NCBI RefSeq assembly: GCF_031010175.1
Contig: NZ_JAUAMB010000020.1
Coordinates: 1-64,000 of the forward strand
Direction: 5' to 3'
DNA length: 64,000 nt
Source of the DNA: Halomonas sp. SpR1
Lineage (GTDB): Bacteria > Pseudomonadota > Gammaproteobacteria > Pseudomonadales > Halomonadaceae
Positions 46,823 to 55,566 of this stretch are shown in pieces (the stretch's first letter is position 1; each line of letters starts with the position of its first letter). The notes under the pieces are model-generated. The model was not told where the DNA came from and searched no databases. It was given only the letters and a program-made list of their open reading frames with translations. The position numbers and the translations under genes were made by a program.

Positions 46823-47004
46823 GAGCTCAATCAGTTGGCGAGAGTTAGGGTGCCACTATACGGATTCCCAAGGGCTGCGCCAATTGTCACCATGGGAAGT
46901 TCTCTTTGATCTCAATTTATCAATAACCTACATCCCCTCTGCCAGTCGTGTCATCTCCTTATTAAATGAAGAAAGTGTCCCTACCAAAACATGTTCGTGG
47001 ATTA

Positions 47005-47054
47005 TTGGTACTTGAATGGTATTAATTATTGACTATATTGGTATCTAATTGGTC
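47005..47054. promoter_or_regulatory. Phased GGTA/GGTC repeats before the nag operon
   Basis: ATTGGTA (ending 47010), AATGGTA (47021), ATTGGTA (47043) and ATTGGTC (47054) occur as direct repeats. The GGT cores begin at 47007, 47018, 47040 and 47051, giving steps of 11, 22 and 11 bases, on one face of the helix. They likely bind the adjacent GntR regulator. NagR/DasR sites are usually inverted TGGT...ACCA; TACCAA at 46982-46987 may supply one inverted arm. Confidence 0.55.
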
Positions 47055-47077
47055 TTGTTTGTCTTCAGGAGAGATCC

Positions 47078-47812
47078 ATGGATTCACGCTTTACCCAGCT
47101 GCGCCTTGACCCTAAGGGCGCGACACCTCTTTACCAACAGTTGGCCCGCCAGTTGGAGCATGCCATTGAGACTGGCACTTGGGAGAGCGGTGAGGCGCTG
47201 CCTTCAGAGCGCAACTTGGCCGATACCCTCAATGTCTCTCGTATTACCGCGCGTAAGGCTTTGGACTGTCTGGCTGAGCTGGGGCTTATTCGTCGTAGTC
47301 GCGGTTCCGGAACGTTCATTACGCCGCGTCTCAATCAGTCGTTAACCCGGTTGGTGAGTTTCACCGAGCTGCTTACTCAGCGCGGTTTTACGCCAAGTTC
47401 TCAATGGTTAGAGCGCAGGCTTGCAAATCCCAATGCGGAAGAGAGCATGCGTCTTGGCTTGGGGGCCGATGCCCAAGTTTCGCGCCTGAAGCGCTTACGC
47501 TTGGCCGATGATGTGGTGATGGCGGTAGAAGATAGCTGTCTACCTGTCTCAGTGCTGCCCGATCCTCTGTCAGTAGAAACGTCTCTCTATGCGGTACTGG
47601 AGTCCAGCGGTAAATCAGTGACTCGAGCTCTGCAGCACGTCACAGCCATCAATGCGGACGCAGAGCTAGCGGCACTCGCTGAAGTAGCCGAGGGGCAGGC
47701 GCTGCTTAAGATTACTCGACTAGGCTACTTAGCCAATGGCACGCCAGCAGAGCTCACGGTTACTTACTGCCGCACCGATTACTACGACTTTATGGTCGAG
47801 CTGACTCGCTAG
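47078..47812 (+). CDS. GntR/HutC-family regulator of amino sugar use (NagR-like)
   Basis: 244 residues. The N-terminal winged helix is PLYQQLARQLEHAIETGTWESGEALPSERNLADTLNVSRITARKALDCLAELGLIRRSRGSGTFI. The C-terminal UTRA ligand domain includes LGLGADAQVSRLKRLRLADD and a glucosamine-6-phosphate-pocket-like end. ATG 47078 has AGGAG 8 bases upstream. It heads the GlcNAc operon, so it probably represses it until GlcNAc-6-P or GlcN-6-P accumulates, as DasR/YvoA do. Confidence 0.88.
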   Translation: MDSRFTQLRLDPKGATPLYQQLARQLEHAIETGTWESGEALPSERNLADTLNVSRITARKALDCLAELGLIRRSRGSGTFITPRLNQSLTRLVSFTELLTQRGFTPSSQWLERRLANPNAEESMRLGLGADAQVSRLKRLRLADDVVMAVEDSCLPVSVLPDPLSVETSLYAVLESSGKSVTRALQHVTAINADAELAALAEVAEGQALLKITRLGYLANGTPAELTVTYCRTDYYDFMVELTR

Positions 47813-47820
47813 GAGACGCT

Positions 47821-48924
47821 ATGCAATTCGGTAATCTTTATACCCCCAAGGGCTGGCGATTGGGAGAAATTCACTGGGAGGAGGGGCGTATCAGTCGTAT
47901 TAGCGGCGATCCGGTAGATCCCGACACCAATGAACATCCCCGCGTGCTGCCCGGCTTTATCGATTTACATGTGCATGGTGGTGGCGGTGCAGATGTCATG
48001 GAGGGAGGCGAGGCACTGGCTACCTTGGCTCGCACCCATGTGCGCTTTGGAACCACGCGGCTGCTAGCTACTACCATGACGGCGCCAGACGCCCATATCA
48101 GGCGGACACTGCGCGAAGTCGCTGCCTATATGGAAGCACCAGTACCCCAAGCTGCCAAGGTGTTGGGCGTGCATTTGGAGGGGCCCTACATTAACCCAGG
48201 CAAGCTGGGCGCCCAGCCAGCCTATGCAAGAATTGGAATAACAGAGGAGTTGGACGAACTCTGTGCGCTGGCGCCGATTCGCTTGATCACTCTGGCCCCA
48301 GAGTTATCTGGCCACTTGGCGTTGATTCACCACCTTAGCGAGCGCGGTGTACGGGTGCAGTTAGGTCACACATTGGGAAGCTACGAAGAAGGCGTCGAGG
48401 CCCTGGCCCACGGTGCTAGTGGCTTCGCTCACTTGTTCAATGCCATGACTGGCCTGCATCATCGCAAGCCTGGCATGGTGGGCGCGGCGCTGGCTCATGC
48501 TCAGTACGCCGAAGTGATCCCTGACCTGTTACATGTCCACCCAGGCGCCATTCGTACAGCCCTTCGCTGTATCCCCAATCTCTATGCGGTCACCGACTCG
48601 ACGGCCGCAGCGGGTATGCCTGATGGCGACTATCGGCTGGGGGAGCACACCGTCACTAAGTGCCTAGGCGGCGTGCGGCTAGCCGACGGTACCCTGGCAG
48701 GTAGTACGCTAACTATGGATCAGGCGCTGCGCAATTTGGTCTCCCTAGGTCTCTCTCTGGCCGAGGCCTCCGATCGCCTCTCTCGCTACCCGGCGGATTT
48801 CCTGGGTATTAGCGGTATTGGTCGCCTTCAGGAAGGCGCCTCAGCTGACCTGATTGTTCTTGATCCCCAGCTCCAACTCCAAGCGGTCTTCGTCGAAGGC
48901 CGCGCCATTCAAGGAGATGCCTGA
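47821..48924 (+). CDS. nagA: N-acetylglucosamine-6-phosphate deacetylase
   Basis: 367-residue amidohydrolase removing acetate from GlcNAc-6-P. The metal site is PGFIDLHVHGGGGADVMEGG, the catalytic Glu is in GVHLEGPYINPGKLGA, and His ligands are in VQLGHTLGSYEEG and FAHLFNAMTGLHHR, with catalytic Asp in AVTDSTAAAGMPDG. Eight bases after nagR-like stop; its own stop overlaps the next start (TGATG). Confidence 0.95.
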   Translation: MQFGNLYTPKGWRLGEIHWEEGRISRISGDPVDPDTNEHPRVLPGFIDLHVHGGGGADVMEGGEALATLARTHVRFGTTRLLATTMTAPDAHIRRTLREVAAYMEAPVPQAAKVLGVHLEGPYINPGKLGAQPAYARIGITEELDELCALAPIRLITLAPELSGHLALIHHLSERGVRVQLGHTLGSYEEGVEALAHGASGFAHLFNAMTGLHHRKPGMVGAALAHAQYAEVIPDLLHVHPGAIRTALRCIPNLYAVTDSTAAAGMPDGDYRLGEHTVTKCLGGVRLADGTLAGSTLTMDQALRNLVSLGLSLAEASDRLSRYPADFLGISGIGRLQEGASADLIVLDPQLQLQAVFVEGRAIQGDA

Positions 48925-49943
48925 TGTCCCAGATGCTCTTGGAAGCCCGCAACGCGCCGGTGCGTATTCGTGGTCAGTTGCAGCGTAATGCCCCCCTCCT
49001 GGCCGCATTGGGCGAGCAACTGCGCCAGACGCCGCCTTCTGCCGTAGTGACGGTAGCCCGGGGCAGCTCCGATCATGCTGCCAGCTACTTTGCCTATCTC
49101 TGCATGCAGCAATGCGGCATCCCGGTAGCCTCGTTGCCGCCCTCCCTGACCACATTGAGCAAGGCGCCTTGGCGCGTTAGAGGGCAACTGGCCTTGGCGG
49201 TCTCTCAGTCGGGGCAGAGCCCTGATCTGGTCGCCACTCAGCAAGCACTGGCGGCCGCTGGCGCTCAAACACTAGCGCTGATTAATACGCCACAGTCACC
49301 TTTGAGCGCGGCTAGCGACAATGAGGTTCCGCTCTATGCAGGCGAAGAGAAGAGTGTGGCAGCCACTAAAAGCTATCTGACCACGCTCTCCGCCATGGCC
49401 CAATTGATTGGCCACTGGAATGAGGATCGCCGCTTGCTGGGTGCCTTGGATGAACTGCCAGGACGCCTGGAAAGCGCTCTGGATCAGGACTGGGCCCCCG
49501 CCATTGAGGCCTTGCAGGGGGTTGATCGACTTATGGTCATTGGTCGCGGCGCAGGCTTGGCGGTGGCCCAGGAAGCGGCGCTTAAGTTCAAGGAGACCTG
49601 CGCTATTCAGGCCGAGTCCTTCAGTGGCGCCGAAGTACGCCACGGCCCCATGGCACTGATTGGCCCCGACTATCCAGTGCTGATATTTGCGCCTCCAGGG
49701 CCAGAGCAGGCTGGGTTGCTGGCGTTAGCCGAGTGGCTTGAAAGCATTGGTGCTCGCGTTCTGTTAGCCGCCGATGAGAACGTCTCTGAGCGCCAATTAA
49801 CGGTGGTGGAGGCAGGCCACGAGGCTCTGCAGCCGCTATCTGTCATCCAGAGCTTCTACATCATGGTGGCCGGCTTAGCGGCGGCCAGAGGCAGTGACCC
49901 GGATCGCCCCCAGCACCTAAATAAGGTCACCTGCACTCTGTAA
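48924..49943 (+). CDS. SIS-domain glucosamine-6-phosphate deaminase (NagB-II type)
   Basis: 339 residues with two SIS domains like the isomerase half of GlmS. VTVARGSSDHAASYFAYL and SQSGQSPDLVATQQAL form the first sugar-phosphate site, RGAGLAVAQEAALKFKETCAIQAESFSGAEVRHGPMALI the second. No glutaminase domain is present, so it deaminates GlcN-6-P to fructose-6-P, replacing classical NagB. AAGGAG precedes the start; translation is coupled to nagA. Confidence 0.88.
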   Translation: MSQMLLEARNAPVRIRGQLQRNAPLLAALGEQLRQTPPSAVVTVARGSSDHAASYFAYLCMQQCGIPVASLPPSLTTLSKAPWRVRGQLALAVSQSGQSPDLVATQQALAAAGAQTLALINTPQSPLSAASDNEVPLYAGEEKSVAATKSYLTTLSAMAQLIGHWNEDRRLLGALDELPGRLESALDQDWAPAIEALQGVDRLMVIGRGAGLAVAQEAALKFKETCAIQAESFSGAEVRHGPMALIGPDYPVLIFAPPGPEQAGLLALAEWLESIGARVLLAADENVSERQLTVVEAGHEALQPLSVIQSFYIMVAGLAAARGSDPDRPQHLNKVTCTL

Positions 49944-49993
49944 AGATAAATAAATCAATAGCTTCATAATAAAGACAACGCGGGAGTTTCCCC

Positions 49994-52582
49994 ATGTCCG
50001 ATCCAAGTCAAACCTTAATCTTGCAGTCACCTGTGGAGGGGGTTGTGGTTCCCCTAAGCGAGGTGCCCGACCCGGTCTTCGCCGGTCTGTCTCTGGGTGA
50101 AGGTATCGCCATTGATCCCCTCGGCGAGTGTCTTCATGCCCCCTGCGATGGTGAGATAGTGCAGTGCGCCCGCACCCGCCATGCTCTGACCCTGAGAACA
50201 GACGCCGGGGTGGAGCTATTGCTCCACCTGGGGCTGGATACCGTCGAGCTAGAGGGTCAAGGCATCGAGCTGATGGTGTCAGTGGGTGACAGGGTGCGCG
50301 CTGGTGATCCGCTGTGTCGCTTTGATGCCGATAGGTTAGCACAAGCGGCCTCTGCGCTGATTACGCCCCTTGTAGTTACGGAGGCCGCGGGCTGGCATCT
50401 GCTGCCGTCACACCATGACAAAGGCGCGCGGATTGCGCTTGGTGAGAACCTGCTGGTACTCGCTCTCAGCACAGCGAAGCCGGTTGAGGCACCGACACAA
50501 GGCCCTCTGGTTGAACGACACTTGACGCTAGCCCTTGCAGCAGGGCTACACGCCCGCCCTGCGGCGCGGCTAAGAGCCATCGCCCGGGAGTATGGTGTTA
50601 GTTTGGAAGTACACCATGAGGGAGCAACCGAACGTTCTAGCGCTAGCGCCGAAAGCTTAAGTGCGTTGATGAACCTGGGCTTGGTGGCGGGAAGCGCTTT
50701 ACGTCTGAGTGCCCAAGGCGCTCGAGGCGAGTCAGCTCTGGACGCCGCTGAGACGCTGTTGACAACCCCCGAAGCAGACGAGCAAATCGCAGCCGAATCC
50801 AAGTCGGCGCTGACCAATGCCCTGGGAGTGGGGGAGTTGGCTGGTCTAGTGGCCAGCCAGGGGCTAGCGATTGGCCCGCTGGCTATCTATTGTCCGCCAC
50901 TGCCTGGGGTGCCATACGACGGCGAAGGGGAGAGCGTAGAAGCTCCGCGCCTTAAACATGCATTAAGCCGTGTCGCTAAAGATTTAACGAAAGCCGAAGC
51001 TCAGGCGGCGAGCCAAGATCAAGGCGCTGAGGCGGAAATCTTTGCTGCCCATAGCGCCTGGCTGGAGGATCCGGCCCTAGTGTCAGCGGCAGAGGTATAT
51101 ATTGGTGATGGTCGCAGCGCCGGTCAAGCCTGGCGGGAGGCACTAGACGCTGAAGCAGAGCGGCTTGCCGCTACTGGTAACGACTTGCTGGCTGCCCGGG
51201 TCGCTGACCTGCGCGACTTGCAGCGACGGGTGATGGCGTCGCTGAGTGACGACCATCATGCGGCAGCTCCTGATCTGCCCGAAGGCGCCATTTTGGTGGC
51301 CGAGGACTTGACCCCTTCTGAGCTGGTGGCTGTTGCCGACCAGCGCCCCGCGGGGCTGTGTCTTGCAGGAGGTGGCACCACTTCTCATGTGGCGATACTG
51401 GCTCGGGCGCGGGGCATCCCCTGTCTAGTCGCCATGGGGCAAGCGCTATTGGAGTCAGCTAGCGATGCTTCAGATGAAAGCGTCATTCTGGATGCTGAGA
51501 CCGGTTATCTGGCGTTGAAACCAAGTTCTACCCAACTGGCTGAGGTGGCGGAGCGGATTGAGGATCGCCGGTATGAAGCCGAGCAGGCGCGGGCTAAAGC
51601 GCATGAGCCAGTGGTCACGCTGGACGGGCGTAAGGTTGAGGTGTGCGCCAATATTGGCGGTGCCGAAGAGGCGCGTCTAGCAGCATCGAACGGTGCCGAT
51701 GGCGTGGGCTTGCTGCGTAGTGAATTTCTATTTCTGGCGCGCGATAGCGCTCCCGACGAGGCGACACAGCGTGCAGAGTACCAGGCGGTTCTTGATGCCC
51801 TTGGCGGCAGGACGGTCGTTATCCGCACGCTGGATATTGGCGCCGACAAGCAGCTTCCCTATCTGCGCTTGCCTAACGTACCCAATCCCGCCTTAGGAGT
51901 GCGCGGTATTCGCCTATGGCAGAGCCAGCCCGAGCTGCTGGAGACCCAACTGAGGGCTTTGCTCGCCATCACGCCGCTCTCAACGCTGCATATCATGCTA
52001 CCCATGGTCAGCGAAGCCGCTGAGCTAAGCGAGGTACGTCGGCGCCTGGAGTCGCTGGCCACTGAGCTGGGCCTCAACGAACGGCCACGTCTTGGCGCCA
52101 TGATCGAAGTACCCAGTGCTGCGCTCTGCGCTGCCAGCCTCGCTGCCGAGGCAGATTTTCTATCTATCGGGACTAATGACCTGACCCAGTACACGCTGGC
52201 CATGGATCGAGAAGATCCGTTTCTGGCCGCCCGTGCCGATGTGCTTCACCCGGCAGTACTGCGGCTGATTGAGGCTACTGTTTCTGGAGCAGCAGGGCGT
52301 TGCCCGGTAGGCGTATGTGGGAGTGCCGCCAGTGATGACCTAGCCGCTCCTCTGTTGGTAGCTCTGGGCGTTGATGAACTCTCTGTAGAGTCTGCACGCA
52401 TACCAGCAGTGAAAGCGGCTTTGCGTCGCCTGGACGCCGCCGACCTGGCGGCTGAACTCCCCGACCTGCTGGCCCTCCCTGATGCCGCCGCCGTGCGTCG
52501 GCGCCTCGCTGAGCTGGTCGCCCGGGATGATAAAAATCAGCCAATAACAACGTCGACAACAACTCCCCTAGTGAGGTGCTGA
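49994..52582 (+). CDS. Fused PTS EIIA-HPr-enzyme I phosphotransferase
   Basis: 862 residues carrying three PTS modules. EIIA(Glc-type) spans about 1-150 with phospho-His about 78 (LLLHLGLDTVEL). HPr covers about 172-260 with His about 186 (GLHARPAARL). Enzyme I spans about 285-850 with phospho-His about 465 (GGGTTSHVAILARARGIP) and the PEP-binding domain (LLRSEFLFLARD, ALGVRGIRL, active-site GVCGSAASDDL). It takes phosphate from PEP to the EIIB of the next gene. Such fusions with nag genes make the GlcNAc PTS independent of general HPr/EI. Only one base separates it from nagE. Confidence 0.95.
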   Translation: MSDPSQTLILQSPVEGVVVPLSEVPDPVFAGLSLGEGIAIDPLGECLHAPCDGEIVQCARTRHALTLRTDAGVELLLHLGLDTVELEGQGIELMVSVGDRVRAGDPLCRFDADRLAQAASALITPLVVTEAAGWHLLPSHHDKGARIALGENLLVLALSTAKPVEAPTQGPLVERHLTLALAAGLHARPAARLRAIAREYGVSLEVHHEGATERSSASAESLSALMNLGLVAGSALRLSAQGARGESALDAAETLLTTPEADEQIAAESKSALTNALGVGELAGLVASQGLAIGPLAIYCPPLPGVPYDGEGESVEAPRLKHALSRVAKDLTKAEAQAASQDQGAEAEIFAAHSAWLEDPALVSAAEVYIGDGRSAGQAWREALDAEAERLAATGNDLLAARVADLRDLQRRVMASLSDDHHAAAPDLPEGAILVAEDLTPSELVAVADQRPAGLCLAGGGTTSHVAILARARGIPCLVAMGQALLESASDASDESVILDAETGYLALKPSSTQLAEVAERIEDRRYEAEQARAKAHEPVVTLDGRKVEVCANIGGAEEARLAASNGADGVGLLRSEFLFLARDSAPDEATQRAEYQAVLDALGGRTVVIRTLDIGADKQLPYLRLPNVPNPALGVRGIRLWQSQPELLETQLRALLAITPLSTLHIMLPMVSEAAELSEVRRRLESLATELGLNERPRLGAMIEVPSAALCAASLAAEADFLSIGTNDLTQYTLAMDREDPFLAARADVLHPAVLRLIEATVSGAAGRCPVGVCGSAASDDLAAPLLVALGVDELSVESARIPAVKAALRRLDAADLAAELPDLLALPDAAAVRRRLAELVARDDKNQPITTSTTTPLVRC

Positions 52583-52583
52583 T

Positions 52584-54299
52584 ATGGCTATTATGACCTT
52601 TGGGGCCCGCCTGATGGGTGGGCTACAGCAACTGGGCCGTTCCCTGATGCTGCCCATTGCGGTGCTACCCATCGCTGGCCTGCTGCTACGTTTGGGCCAG
52701 CCTGATCTGCTGGATATTGCTTTTATCGCCAGCGCGGGCGAAGCGATATTCGCCAACTTGGCGCTGATTTTTGCCATCGGCTTGGCGGTAGGCTTCGCCA
52801 ATGACAGTAACGGTGCTGCCGGCCTGGCCGGTGTGATTGGCTACCTGGTGCTTGATGCGGTGCTGAACTCGCTGAATCCAGAGATTGATATGGGCGTGCT
52901 GGCGGGCATCATCATCGGCAGTATAGCGGGTTTGCTTTATAACCGTTTTCACACCATTCAATTGCCAGACTACTTGGCTTTTTTCGGCGGGCGGCGCTTT
53001 GTGCCTATTGTCACAGGTCTTACCGCTGTGGTTCTCGGTGTCGCCTTTGGGATCACCTGGCCGCCCATTCAGCATGGCATTGACTTATTAGGCCAGTGGC
53101 TGATCGATGCCGGCGAGCTAGGGCTATTCGTCTATGGAATGCTCAACCGGCTATTAATAGTCACCGGCCTGCACCATGTGCTCAACAGCTTAGTATGGTT
53201 TGTTTTTGGCAGCTTTGAGACGGCGTCTGGGGCGGTAGTAAGCGGGGATCTTAATCGCTTCTTCGCGGGTGATCCTACCGCAGGCCGCTTTATGGCAGGC
53301 TTTTTCCCGGTGATGATGTTCGGTCTGCCAGCTGCAGCGCTGGCCATGTACCATGCCGCGCCGAAGGGCCGGCGTGTCCAGGTGGGCGGTCTGCTGCTGT
53401 CGCTGGCGTTGACCGCCTTCCTTACCGGTGTTACCGAGCCTATCGAATTCACCTTTATGTTCCTGGCGCCGCTTCTTTATGGCTTGCATGCTTTATTAAC
53501 CGGTATCTCAGTAGCCTTGCTTCACTGGCTCGACGTTAAGCTGGGCTTTACTTTCTCTGCAGGGGCCTTCGACTTCGCGCTCTCGTACGGGCTTTCTACC
53601 AATGGTTGGCTGATGCTGCCGGTAGGGTTGGCCTATTTCGTTATTTACTACACGATTTTCCGCTGGGCGATTGTACGTTTCGACCTACCTACGCCGGGCC
53701 GTGACCCCGAGATAATCGCGCCCGTTGTGACGGAAAACGCTCCTAGTGACCGTGGCCCAGCCTTTGTTGCGGCCCTGGGCGGGGCAACCAACCTAAAAAG
53801 CGTTGGTGCATGTACCACTCGGCTGCGTTTGGTGTTAGAGAATCCTGACGCTATCGACGAAGCTTCCCTTAAGGCACTGGGCTCGCGGGGGCTGCTGCGT
53901 CTTCAAGGTGGTGGTGTTCAGGTCATCGTAGGGCCGATTGCAGACGGCGTAGCTGATGAAATACGCGCCGTACTAGACGCTGCCGGGGAAGCACCTGAGC
54001 GGCAGGCCGTCCAAGGAAATTCTAATGCCGAAGCAACTTCAGCAACCGATGTAGCGCCTATTGACTCTCAGGATAGACTGGCTTGGCAGCAGGCTTTGGG
54101 GGGCGAACGGAATGTGCGCAGCGCGACGGCAGTTGCCTCCACTCGTCTGCGCTTGGAGCTGGCCGATGCCGCTGCGCTAGACGAGGCGGCCCTGACTAAT
54201 CTGGGCGCTCACGGCGTGCAGCGTTTGGAGCGTGGGGTAATCCATGTGCTAATCGGTGAACGGGCAAACTCGGTGGCCTTGGGGCTATCATTGCCCTAA
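52584..54299 (+). CDS. nagE: GlcNAc-specific PTS permease EIICB with extra degenerate EIIB
   Basis: 571 residues. EIIC (about 1-375) starts GARLMGGLQQLGRSLMLPIAVLPIAGLLLRLG and contains the sugar site GVTEPIEFTFMFLAP. The first EIIB (about 395-470) has the phosphorylated Cys near residue 410 (VGACTTRLRL). A second EIIB-like repeat (about 495-571) has TAVASTRLRL, where Ala replaces the Cys, so it cannot be phosphorylated at that position. GAGGTG precedes the start. It imports and phosphorylates GlcNAc with phosphate from the fused EI-HPr-EIIA. Confidence 0.92.
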   Translation: MAIMTFGARLMGGLQQLGRSLMLPIAVLPIAGLLLRLGQPDLLDIAFIASAGEAIFANLALIFAIGLAVGFANDSNGAAGLAGVIGYLVLDAVLNSLNPEIDMGVLAGIIIGSIAGLLYNRFHTIQLPDYLAFFGGRRFVPIVTGLTAVVLGVAFGITWPPIQHGIDLLGQWLIDAGELGLFVYGMLNRLLIVTGLHHVLNSLVWFVFGSFETASGAVVSGDLNRFFAGDPTAGRFMAGFFPVMMFGLPAAALAMYHAAPKGRRVQVGGLLLSLALTAFLTGVTEPIEFTFMFLAPLLYGLHALLTGISVALLHWLDVKLGFTFSAGAFDFALSYGLSTNGWLMLPVGLAYFVIYYTIFRWAIVRFDLPTPGRDPEIIAPVVTENAPSDRGPAFVAALGGATNLKSVGACTTRLRLVLENPDAIDEASLKALGSRGLLRLQGGGVQVIVGPIADGVADEIRAVLDAAGEAPERQAVQGNSNAEATSATDVAPIDSQDRLAWQQALGGERNVRSATAVASTRLRLELADAAALDEAALTNLGAHGVQRLERGVIHVLIGERANSVALGLSLP

Positions 54300-54310
54300 T
54301 TTAGCGATCA

Positions 54311-54337
54311 GGCCGCCCCAGAGGAGTAAGGGCGGCC
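54311..54337 (+). terminator. Terminator of the nag operon
   Basis: Perfect 8-bp stem GGCCGCCC/GGGCGGCC with an 11-base loop, 12 bases after nagE; tail ATTTCC is weak. Confidence 0.65.
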
Positions 54338-54430
54338 ATTTCCATTCGGTCTGGTTGTTTAATCTCGATCTGTCTAGGAGCGTCAGGGATGAATCGGTTA
54401 AGCTAAAGTTACATACTTATGGAGCGCGCT

Positions 54431-55228
54431 ATGACACCTCGGCTGATTGTTTCTGACCTGGATGGCACCCTATTAGGAAGCGACCACTCCCTACACGAAA
54501 GCACTGTAGAGGTGCTAAGGGCATTGGTGGAGCAGGGGCATCATGTCGCGCTCGCCTCGGGTCGCCACTACCACGATATGAAGGTGTTTCGCGATCAGTT
54601 AAATATTCCCGCGCATCTTATCAGCACCAACGGTGCCTATGTTCATGATCCTGAAGATGCATTGCTGGCGGCTAATCACCTCGCGCCCGAGCATGCCAAG
54701 ACGCTGATCGGTCTGCCGCGTCCGCCCCAGGTACGGTTGAATCTCTACCGCGAGAGCGGCTGGCATATTGATGCAGAGGCTCCACACCTTTTATCGCTCC
54801 ACGCCACTACCGGCTTTGGCTATCAAGTCGTGCCGCCTGAGCAGATGGATACTAACGGCGTGGGCAAAGTGCTTTATCTGGGCGATCCAAAGGCGCTAAA
54901 AAAGCTGGAAGGAGAGGCCCATGACGCCCACGGCGACGCGCTGCATATTACCTACTCCACGATTGATTCACTGGAAATTATGGCGGGCGGGGTCAATAAA
55001 GGCGTGGCGCTGTCATCACTGTTGGAACGGTTGGGCTTAACGCCCGCAGAGTGTTTAGCATTTGGTGACAATCTTAACGATACCGAAATGCTCGATTTAG
55101 CAGGAGAGGCCCAGGTAATGGCCAACGCCCACCCTGACCTGTTTGACCGTGTCACCGGCGCTGAACGCATTGGCCATCACGGCGAAGCCGCCGTTGCGCA
55201 GTGGCTGAAACAGCGGTTTGGGTTGTAG
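54431..55228 (+). CDS. Cof-type HAD phosphatase
   Basis: 265 residues from ATG 54431, with GGAG 6 bases upstream; an in-frame ATG at 54419 contains that site and is less likely. HAD motif I is VSDLDGTLLGSDHSL, motif II ALASGR, motif III Lys in GVNKGVALSSLLERLGL and motif IV FGDNLNDTEML. A C2B-type cap lies between motifs II and III. The family dephosphorylates sugar phosphates, PLP or FMN; the substrate here is unknown. Confidence 0.9.
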   Translation: MTPRLIVSDLDGTLLGSDHSLHESTVEVLRALVEQGHHVALASGRHYHDMKVFRDQLNIPAHLISTNGAYVHDPEDALLAANHLAPEHAKTLIGLPRPPQVRLNLYRESGWHIDAEAPHLLSLHATTGFGYQVVPPEQMDTNGVGKVLYLGDPKALKKLEGEAHDAHGDALHITYSTIDSLEIMAGGVNKGVALSSLLERLGLTPAECLAFGDNLNDTEMLDLAGEAQVMANAHPDLFDRVTGAERIGHHGEAAVAQWLKQRFGL

Positions 55229-55251
55229 AGACTCGTATTCTTTAGGTCTCT

Positions 55252-55557
55252 TTGCTTAATCACTTGCAGCGGCTTGGGGCTGAGGTCAATCTGAGCCAGC
55301 TCAACAGTTTGGTGGAGGACAAAGATATGTTGGCAGAGAACTTAGAGAACTTGGTAAAAAAAGAGCGTTTGGAAGGTCGTCAAGAAGGCCGACAAAAAGA
55401 AGCCCAGCGTATCCTGCGCAAGCAACTCGGCCTCAAATTTGGCGAGCTGCCTGTTTGGGAGGAACAGCGCTTAGGGCAGGCAACGCCTGAGCAGTTGGAG
55501 GAGTGGTCGGCTGCTATCTTGACCGCCAACTCCCTTGATGAGCTGTTCAAAGACTAA
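55252..55557 (+). pseudogene. C-terminal remnant of an Rpn-family nuclease/transposase
   Basis: About 101 codons without a credible start (the frame opens at TTG 55252). The sequence NLVKKERLEGRQEGRQKEAQRIL, then EQRLGQATPEQLEEWSAAILTANSLDELFKD is the coiled C-terminal tail of the Rpn/PDDEXK transposase family (DUF4351-like). The catalytic N-terminal nuclease domain, usually about 200 residues, is missing. It marks the left edge of the lower-GC accessory region. Confidence 0.7.
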
Positions 55558-55566
55558 TGTTACGCT

